In this document: positions 13,428-18,509 of the stretch, piece by piece
Numbering within the stretch: position 1 is the stretch's first letter
How the letters are laid out: each line of letters opens with the position of its first letter
Source of the DNA: an uncultured Limnohabitans sp.
GTDB lineage: Bacteria; Pseudomonadota; Gammaproteobacteria; Burkholderiales; Burkholderiaceae_C
Direction: 5' to 3'
DNA: 18,509 bases
Assembly: GCA_937928195.1 (NCBI GenBank)
Contig: CALEYZ010000013.1
Location: forward strand, 1 to 18,509
Program-made: the position numbers and the translations under genes
Notes under the pieces: generated by a model
The model's database searches: none
Seen by the model: the letters and a program-made list of their open reading frames with translations, nothing else
What the model was told of the DNA's origin: nothing

Positions 13428-15389
13428 ATGAGCGCTACCGTATACCAGCCCAGTGCTGACTTCGTCAAAAATGCCCACATTGCAGGCATGCCAGCCTACG
13501 ATGCACTGTGCAAAGAGGCCGAAACCGATTACGAGGGTTACTGGGGTCGTTTGGCCAAGGAGTTCATCACTTGGAAAACACCTTTCACCAAAGTTCTGGA
13601 CGAATCCAAAGCGCCATTTTTCAAGTGGTTTGAAGACGGTACTTTGAATGCCTCCTACAACTGCTTGGACCGCAACATTGAAAAAGGCCTGGGCAACAAA
13701 ACGGCCCTGATTTTTGAAGCCGATGGCGGTGAAGTGACCCGCATCACTTACAGCGAACTGTTGGCCAAAACTTGTCAAATTGCCAACGGTCTGAAGTCCA
13801 TTGGCATTCAAAAAGGTGACCGTGTGGTCATCTACATTTCCATGTCCATTGACGGTGTGGCCGCCATGCAAGCGTGCGCCCGCATTGGTGCAACGCACTC
13901 CGTAGTGTTTGGCGGTTTCTCTGCCCAGTCTTTGCGCGACCGCATTGAAGACACGGGCGCCAAAGCCGTCATCACGGCCGACCATCAAATTCGTGGTGGC
14001 AAGCAACTGCCCCTCAAATCCATTGTGGACGAAGCCTTGGCTTTGGGTGGTTGTGACAGCATCCAGAACGTCTTGGTGGTCAAGCGCAGTGGCGCTGACG
14101 TGGCCATGACGGCAGGCCGCGACACTTGGATGGACGATTTGGTGGCCAAGCAAGCCACCACCTGCGAGCCAGAGTGGGTGAGTGCAGAACACCCACTGTT
14201 CTTGCTGTACACCTCTGGCTCCACAGGCAAACCCAAGGGGGTTCAACATTCCACGGGTGGCTACTTGTTGCACGCAGCGCTCACCACCAAGTGGACCTTC
14301 GACTTGAAACAAGACGATGTGTTCTGGTGCACAGCCGACATTGGTTGGGTTACAGGCCACACCTACATCACTTACGGCCCCTTGGCTTTGGGCGGCACTG
14401 AAATTGTGTTTGAAGGTGTGCCCACGTACCCAGACGCAGGCCGATTCTGGAAAATGATCCAAGACCACAAGGTCTCCATTTTCTACACAGCGCCTACCGC
14501 CATTCGTTCATTGATCAAAGCCGCAGAGGCCAACGACGCGGTGCATCCCAAGAGCTACAACCTGAGCAGCTTGCGTTTGCTGGGTTCTGTGGGCGAGCCC
14601 ATCAACCCTGCCGCTTGGGAGTGGTATTACCAGCACGTGGGTGGCAGCCGTTGCCCCATCGTCGACACTTTCTGGCAAACCGAAACTGGTGGTCACATGA
14701 TCACGCCATTGCCAGGCGTCACACCCATGGTGCCCGGTTCTTGCACACTGCCTTTCCCAGGCATTCAAGCCGCCATCGTGGACGAAACCGGCAAAGACAT
14801 GCCCAATGGCCAAGGCGGTATCTTGGTGGTCAAGCGCCCCTGGCCTTCCATGATTCGCACCATCTGGGGTGACCCCGATCGTTTCGTGAAAAGCTACTAC
14901 CCCGATGATTTCAAAGGCAAGTACTACTTGGCCGGCGACGGTGCCATTCGCGATGCCGACACAGGCTACTTCACCATCACCGGCCGCATTGACGACGTGT
15001 TGAACGTGTCAGGTCACCGCATGGGCACCATGGAAATTGAATCGGCCTTGGTGAGCTGCACCGAGCTGGTGGCCGAAGCCGCTGTGGTGGGCCGTCCTGA
15101 CGAGACCACGGGCGAAGCCATCTGTGCCTTTGTCGTACTCAAGCGTCCGCTGCCAAGTGGCGACGAAGGCAAGGCCATTGCCAAACAATTGCGCGATCAC
15201 ATCGCCAAAGAAATTGGCCCGATTGCCAAGCCCAAAGACATTCGCTTTGGCGAGAACTTGCCCAAGACACGTTCCGGCAAAATCATGCGTCGCCTGTTGC
15301 GCAGTTTGGCCAAAGGCGAAGAGATCACGCAGGACATCAGTACCTTGGAAAACCCAGCCATCTTGGGACAGCTGGGTCAAGCGTATTGA
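13428..15389 (+). CDS. acs: Acetyl-CoA synthetase (AMP-forming)
   Basis: Activates acetate to acetyl-CoA through acetyl-AMP, in the cytoplasm. The 653-residue length is standard. An N-terminal ACAS domain (about 20-80) precedes the AMP-binding domain with LLYTSGSTGKPKGV (259-272, P-loop), DTFWQTETGGHMITPLPG (substrate and adenylate motif), the hinge region ITGRIDDVLNVSGHRMG and the C-terminal PKTRSGKIMRR (612-622). Lys618 in that motif is the catalytic lysine that Pat-type acetylases modify in relatives. An AGGAGACACAGA segment before the ATG makes the start secure. The stop TGA is immediately followed by the reverse-strand stop of ggt, with no spacer. Confidence 0.97.
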   Translation: MSATVYQPSADFVKNAHIAGMPAYDALCKEAETDYEGYWGRLAKEFITWKTPFTKVLDESKAPFFKWFEDGTLNASYNCLDRNIEKGLGNKTALIFEADGGEVTRITYSELLAKTCQIANGLKSIGIQKGDRVVIYISMSIDGVAAMQACARIGATHSVVFGGFSAQSLRDRIEDTGAKAVITADHQIRGGKQLPLKSIVDEALALGGCDSIQNVLVVKRSGADVAMTAGRDTWMDDLVAKQATTCEPEWVSAEHPLFLLYTSGSTGKPKGVQHSTGGYLLHAALTTKWTFDLKQDDVFWCTADIGWVTGHTYITYGPLALGGTEIVFEGVPTYPDAGRFWKMIQDHKVSIFYTAPTAIRSLIKAAEANDAVHPKSYNLSSLRLLGSVGEPINPAAWEWYYQHVGGSRCPIVDTFWQTETGGHMITPLPGVTPMVPGSCTLPFPGIQAAIVDETGKDMPNGQGGILVVKRPWPSMIRTIWGDPDRFVKSYYPDDFKGKYYLAGDGAIRDADTGYFTITGRIDDVLNVSGHRMGTMEIESALVSCTELVAEAAVVGRPDETTGEAICAFVVLKRPLPSGDEGKAIAKQLRDHIAKEIGPIAKPKDIRFGENLPKTRSGKIMRRLLRSLAKGEEITQDISTLENPAILGQLGQAY

Positions 15390-17228
15390 TCAGGGCTTCG
15401 GCCCCATCACGATGCCTTCACGTCGGGGGTCGGCGCCGCCAAAGAAACCCTGCGGTGTCACCTCGATGGCCTGAAGGCCACTGGGCAGGGGTGTTTCACG
15501 CACCTCATGGCCTTTGGCTTGAAGCGATTTGATGGTGCTTTCAGGGAAACGTTTTTCTTCCAAAATGGTGGGGCCATTGAGCGAGCTGAAGTTGGGCAAG
15601 CTGATGGCTTGCTGCGTGTTCAAGCCCCATTGCAAAGTGCCAATGAGCAGCTTGCCTGTGTAGTGGATGATGACCGCGCCACCTGGGCTGCCGCCGGTCA
15701 TTTTCAACTTGCCTGAGTCCTTCTCAAAGACCAATGTCGGTGACATGGAGGATCGGGGACGCTTGCCGCCTTCAACGCGATTGGCAATGGGCAAGCCTTG
15801 CGCATCGGTGGGGGCAAAGCTGAAGTCAGTCAACTCATTGTTGAGCAAGAAACCACCATGGCGACCTTGGCCTGAATTGACCATCAGCCTGGCGCCAAAA
15901 ACTGCTTCAATGGTGGTGGTCATTGCCACGGCGTTACCTTCTTTGTCGATCACGCTGATGTGACTGGTGCCGTACTCTTCTTGCGCAGGCATCGGCGCGT
16001 AAGCGGTTTTTGTGGCTGCAGGATGGCCCGGTTGCGCCAGCTTCATGCTCTGATTGCCGATCAGGCTGCTTCGCTGCTTGAGATAGGCTGGATGCCACAT
16101 GGTTTTCCAGTCACCGCCGGGGGCCTGCACGAAGTCGGGGTCGGCTACAAATTGGCCGCGGTCTGCAAAAGCCAAGCGCGCAGCTTCGGTGTAAAAGTGC
16201 AACCACTCTGCAGAGGGCAGGCCTTGTTCGATGTGCATTCTGCCCGCAGGGGTGTTGTTCAAGATGCCCAGCATCTGGCCAATTGCCAAAGTGCCTGAAC
16301 TGGGCGGCGGAAAACCGCAGAGTTGGTAAGTTCGCCCTGTGGTTTGCGCGGCGTGGTCAAAACACAAAGGCTCCCGTTTTTTGGCTTGGTAGTTTGCCAA
16401 GTCTTGCAGTGTCATGCTGCCGGGACGTTGGGGGTGGTTGCGAACTTTTTGCACAATGGCTTCAGCCACCGGACCTTGTTTGAGCGCTTGAGAACCACGG
16501 ATGGCGATGTCCCGAAACACTGCGGCCAGCTCAGGGTTTTGAAGCACATGGCCCACTGGCAATGGCTTGCCCTGGGCATCGTAAAAGTAACGGGCAGCCA
16601 CTGGGTCGTTCATCAAAAAATTTTCTGCCAGCAAAGCTCGGTGCAAATGTGGGCTGAGTTTGAAACCCTGTTCAGCCAATTGAATGGCCGGCTGCATCAA
16701 GGTGGCCCAAGGCAATTTGCCGTGTTCCTTGTGGGCCATTTCCAGCACACTCAAGGTGCCTGGCACGCCAACGGACAAACCACTGACAACGCCATCGATG
16801 AAGGGCAAAGGTTTGCCTTGTGCATCCAGAAAGAGTTTGTCCGTTGCGGCGGCGGGTGCCGTTTCACGGCCGTCGTAGGCCTCAACTTTTTTGCCATCGT
16901 GGTGCAATACAAAGGCGCCGCCGCCAATGCCACTGGACTGCGGTTCCACCAAAGTCAACACCATCTGGACTGCGATGGCTGCGTCAATGGCCGAGCCACC
17001 GGCCAGCAGAACTTGGTAGCCTGCGTCAGTGGCCAATGGGTTGGCTGCTGCAACGGCAAAATCTTTTGTTGCCCAACCGGGTTTTTCTTGGTAACCAACC
17101 GGGTCGTTCGGTTGGTCTGGCGTAGCGTAGTTGAAGGCTGTCGGTTGCTGCAAGGCGCATGCGCTTAAGCTGCCAGCCAAAACGGCAACAGCAAGCTTGC
17201 GCTTGCTGCTGGAACTGAAAAATTTCAT
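15390..17228 (-). CDS. ggt: Gamma-glutamyltransferase, lipoprotein-type precursor
   Basis: Cleaves or transfers the gamma-glutamyl group of glutathione and related peptides outside the cytoplasm. The 612-residue precursor has a lipoprotein signal: KRKLAVAVLAGSLSAC with lipobox LSAC and Cys24, so it is probably membrane anchored, unlike the soluble periplasmic E. coli enzyme. EAYDGRETAP holds Arg121, which binds the glutamyl carboxylate. EEYGTSHISV holds Thr421, the self-cleavage site and nucleophile that starts the small subunit. RPRSSMSPTLV and GGSPGG complete the pocket. GGGAG-like bases (GGGAG) stand before the ATG at 17228. It lies 36 nt after the SDR stop and probably shares its transcript. 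Confidence 0.94.
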   Translation of the reverse strand: MKFFSSSSKRKLAVAVLAGSLSACALQQPTAFNYATPDQPNDPVGYQEKPGWATKDFAVAAANPLATDAGYQVLLAGGSAIDAAIAVQMVLTLVEPQSSGIGGGAFVLHHDGKKVEAYDGRETAPAAATDKLFLDAQGKPLPFIDGVVSGLSVGVPGTLSVLEMAHKEHGKLPWATLMQPAIQLAEQGFKLSPHLHRALLAENFLMNDPVAARYFYDAQGKPLPVGHVLQNPELAAVFRDIAIRGSQALKQGPVAEAIVQKVRNHPQRPGSMTLQDLANYQAKKREPLCFDHAAQTTGRTYQLCGFPPPSSGTLAIGQMLGILNNTPAGRMHIEQGLPSAEWLHFYTEAARLAFADRGQFVADPDFVQAPGGDWKTMWHPAYLKQRSSLIGNQSMKLAQPGHPAATKTAYAPMPAQEEYGTSHISVIDKEGNAVAMTTTIEAVFGARLMVNSGQGRHGGFLLNNELTDFSFAPTDAQGLPIANRVEGGKRPRSSMSPTLVFEKDSGKLKMTGGSPGGAVIIHYTGKLLIGTLQWGLNTQQAISLPNFSSLNGPTILEEKRFPESTIKSLQAKGHEVRETPLPSGLQAIEVTPQGFFGGADPRREGIVMGPKP

Positions 17229-17264
17229 ACTGCACTCCCTGGATGGAAGTGCCGAGTGTATGAC

Positions 17265-18023
17265 TTACTTCGGTGCGAGTCGAATGGCGCCATCCAAACG
17301 AATGACTTCGCCGTTCAGCATGTCATTGTCCAGAATGTGCTTCACCAGTTTGGCGTAGTCATTGGGTGTGCCCAAGCGGCTGGGGAATGGGACAGATGCC
17401 GCCAAAGCGTCCTGCACTTCTTGGGGCATGCCAAACATCATGGGGGTGCCAAAAATACCCGGCGCAATGGTCATGTTGCGGATGCCATTTCGGGCCAAAT
17501 CGCGGGCGATTGGCAAGGTCATGCCGACCACGCCACCTTTGGATGCGGAATAGGCGGCTTGACCAATTTGGCCGTCGTAGGCGGCCACTGAAGCGGTGGA
17601 GATCATGACGCCGCGTTCGCCGGTGGCTTCGGGCTCGTTTTTGCACATGGCTTCGGCAGCCAAACGAATCATGTTGAAGCTGCCGATCAAATTGACGGTG
17701 ATGGTTTTGCTGAAAACGGCCAGAGAGTGAGCACCATTTTTGCCCACGGTTTTTTCAGCAGGGGCAATGCCGGCGCAATTGACCAAGCCAACCAATTTCC
17801 CCAAGGTCACAGCCTTGGCCACCACGGCTTGGCCATCGGCCTCGTTGCTCACATCGCACTTTACAAATGCACCACCCAATTCTTTGGCAATGGCTTCGCC
17901 TTTTTCGGCTTGCATGTCTGCAATCACCACTTTGCCGCCGTTCGCCGCCAGCATGCGGGCCGTTCCTTCGCCCAAACCCGATGCGCCGCCGGTCACGATG
18001 AAAACCTTGCCTTGGATGTCCAT
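17265..18023 (-). CDS. SDR-type 3-hydroxyacyl-CoA dehydrogenase
   Basis: A 252-residue classical short-chain dehydrogenase. TGGASGLGEG (11-20) binds NAD, Asp36 in VIADM favours NAD over NADP, NCAG is at 82-85, Asn111, Ser145, Tyr158 and Lys162 form the catalytic tetrad. The overall sequence (SKTITVNLIGSFNMIRLAA, APGIFGTPMM, FPSRLGTPNDYAKLV) resembles the type II 3-hydroxyacyl-CoA dehydrogenases that oxidise 2-methyl-3-hydroxybutyryl-CoA in isoleucine breakdown. AGGAG stands 6 nt before the ATG. An inverted-repeat operator and a candidate promoter lie just upstream. The exact substrate is inferred from similarity and the operator. Confidence 0.9.
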   Translation of the reverse strand: MDIQGKVFIVTGGASGLGEGTARMLAANGGKVVIADMQAEKGEAIAKELGGAFVKCDVSNEADGQAVVAKAVTLGKLVGLVNCAGIAPAEKTVGKNGAHSLAVFSKTITVNLIGSFNMIRLAAEAMCKNEPEATGERGVMISTASVAAYDGQIGQAAYSASKGGVVGMTLPIARDLARNGIRNMTIAPGIFGTPMMFGMPQEVQDALAASVPFPSRLGTPNDYAKLVKHILDNDMLNGEVIRLDGAIRLAPK

Positions 18024-18040
18024 TTTCTACTCCTGTTTAG

Positions 18041-18061
18041 TTGACGTTACGTAAACGTCAA
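18041..18061. promoter_or_regulatory. Perfect inverted repeat, likely operator (LiuR-like)
   Basis: TTGACGTT and AACGTCAA form perfect 8-bp arms around ACGTA, ending 18 nt before the SDR start codon. It lies directly downstream of a candidate -10 (complement of 18061-18066), where a bound protein would block transcription. ACGT-centred inverted repeats of this kind are known for LiuR (MerR family), which controls branched-chain amino acid breakdown in proteobacteria; this is from memory of the family and fits the SDR function. A TetR-family operator is the alternative. Confidence 0.65.
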
Positions 18062-18089
18062 TTATGCACCTTTGCCCTCTTGCGACCAA
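18061..18089 (-). promoter_or_regulatory. Candidate sigma-70 promoter of the SDR-ggt unit
   Basis: On the minus strand, TTGGTC (18084-18089) and CATAAT (18061-18066) are spaced by 17 nt. The -10 matches 5 of 6 consensus positions, the -35 only 3 of 6. The transcript would start within the adjacent inverted repeat 18041-18061. Confidence 0.45.
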
Positions 18090-18140
18090 GCTTTTGGCGC
18101 GAGTGAGAGGGGATTTTTTGCCTGCTTTGCCGGGACATTT

Positions 18141-18177
18141 GTACCCCCAGGCTATCGAGGTCATAAAAACTACCAAT
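18141..18177 (+). promoter_or_regulatory. OxyR-like binding site upstream of ahpC
   Basis: Four 4-mers at exact 7-nt spacing read GTAC, CTAT, ATAA, CAAT against the OxyR pattern ATAG-CTAT-ATAG-CTAT, 12 of 16 matches, with a near-perfect inner pair. It ends 85 nt before the ATG of the peroxiredoxin gene, a typical OxyR target. A weak -10, TAGCAT (18200-18205), follows with no good -35, as is usual for OxyR-activated promoters. Confidence 0.45.
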
Positions 18178-18212
18178 CATGCAGGCCCTCATTCGCGTTT
18201 AGCATTGAGCCC

Positions 18213-18228
18213 AATGAGTTTTCTCATT
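18213..18228 (+). repeat. Small hairpin in the ahpC leader
   Basis: AATGAG-TTTT-CTCATT is a perfect 6-bp inverted repeat with a 4-nt loop, 34 nt before the peroxiredoxin ATG. It may be a minor leader structure or an operator half-site pair; nothing more can be said. Confidence 0.3.
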
Positions 18229-18262
18229 AACCTTTTTGTTCAACCAACCTTAAGTAAAAACC

Positions 18263-18509
18263 ATGTCACTCATCAATACGCCCGTTCAACCATTCAAGAC
18301 CCAAGCTTTCCACAATGGCAAGTTCATTGAAGTTTCAGACGCCAGCCTCAAAGGCAAGTGGTCTGTTTTGATTTTCATGCCTGCCGCTTTCACCTTCAAC
18401 TGCCCCACAGAAATTGAAGACGCTGCTGACAACTACGCAGCCTTCCAAAAGGCCGGTGCCGAGGTGTACATCGTGACAACCGACACCCACTTCTCACACA
18501 AAGTGTGGC
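18263..18509 (+). CDS. ahpC: Peroxiredoxin AhpC (alkyl hydroperoxide reductase C), 3' end beyond window
   Basis: The first 82 residues match AhpC of the Prx1 group closely: MSLINTPVQPFKTQAF, then the peroxidatic site P40-A-A-F-T44-F-N-C47-P-T-E, and VTTDTHFSHKVW. Cys47 is the peroxidatic cysteine and Thr44 its partner; the resolving cysteine lies outside the window. It reduces peroxides in the cytoplasm, normally with AhpF or a thioredoxin-type partner. The active-site loop reads PAAFTFNCP instead of the E. coli PADFTFVCP. The ATG at 18263 has only a poor ribosome binding site (TTAAGT). Upstream is an OxyR-like site. Confidence 0.93.
   Translation, partial: MSLINTPVQPFKTQAFHNGKFIEVSDASLKGKWSVLIFMPAAFTFNCPTEIEDAADNYAAFQKAGAEVYIVTTDTHFSHKVW

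Noticed and set aside
13395..14468. Minus-strand open frame opposite acs
   Set aside because: It fully overlaps the conserved acs coding region and covers its ribosome binding site; composition is that of an antisense shadow.
16323..17168. Plus-strand open frame opposite ggt
   Set aside because: All gamma-glutamyltransferase motifs lie on the minus strand; no ribosome binding site or domain on the plus strand.

Overview
The window looks like a chromosomal segment of a betaproteobacterium of the order Burkholderiales, most likely a Comamonadaceae of the Limnohabitans/Rhodoferax kind. This rests on overall protein character (AMP-forming acetyl-CoA synthetase, two-domain class I fumarase, UPF0114 protein, a Gly/His-tailed conserved protein of a type I associate with Comamonadaceae), moderate GC with heavy use of TTG Leu and GCC Ala codons, and CCA-encoding tRNA genes. 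The genus is an inference.

Layout, left to right. (1) 1-496: the 3' part of a tRNA-Cys gene, a strong terminator, then an AT-richer stretch packed with TGCA words. It appears to hold the N-terminal remnant of a tyrosine integrase, which runs out as it enters the 3' end of the next gene; I read this as the scar of an element once inserted at tRNA-Cys. (2) 464-3029: a panE-like ketopantoate reductase (minus), divergent from a Tat-type YghX-like dienelactone hydrolase and a VOC/glyoxalase-fold protein (plus). (3) 3053-5210, minus: a compact likely operon of a YbaK-type aminoacyl-tRNA deacylase, a DUF4337 membrane protein and a beta-lactamase-fold serine hydrolase. (4) 5304-7222, plus: a flavin reductase-like protein translationally coupled (ATGA) to an MFS exporter. 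(5) 7305-7680: a 56-residue basic protein gene, a terminator and tRNA-Leu(UAA). (6) 7699-10148, plus: a conserved protein of unknown function, a UMF1/Atg22-type MFS permease and a GTGA-coupled YgjP-like zinc metalloprotein. (7) 10140-13275, minus: UPF0114 (YqhA) membrane protein, class I fumarase and glutamate racemase, the last two overlapping. (8) 13428-15389, plus: acetyl-CoA synthetase, its stop codon abutting that of (9) a lipoprotein-type gamma-glutamyltransferase and an SDR dehydrogenase resembling the 2-methyl-3-hydroxybutyryl-CoA dehydrogenase of isoleucine breakdown (minus). (10) 18263-end: the 5' part of an AhpC-type peroxiredoxin gene.

Most genes are core metabolism and housekeeping: cofactor synthesis, acetate activation, TCA cycle, cell wall, glutathione turnover, branched-chain acyl-CoA oxidation, peroxide defence. 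I see no CRISPR array, transposase, toxin-antitoxin pair or defence island, and no convincing undescribed multi-gene system. The items most worth a second look are the integrase scar with its TGCA-rich DNA, the small basic protein gene at 7305-7475, a perfect 8-5-8 inverted repeat before the SDR gene that resembles a LiuR-type operator, and an OxyR-like site before ahpC.
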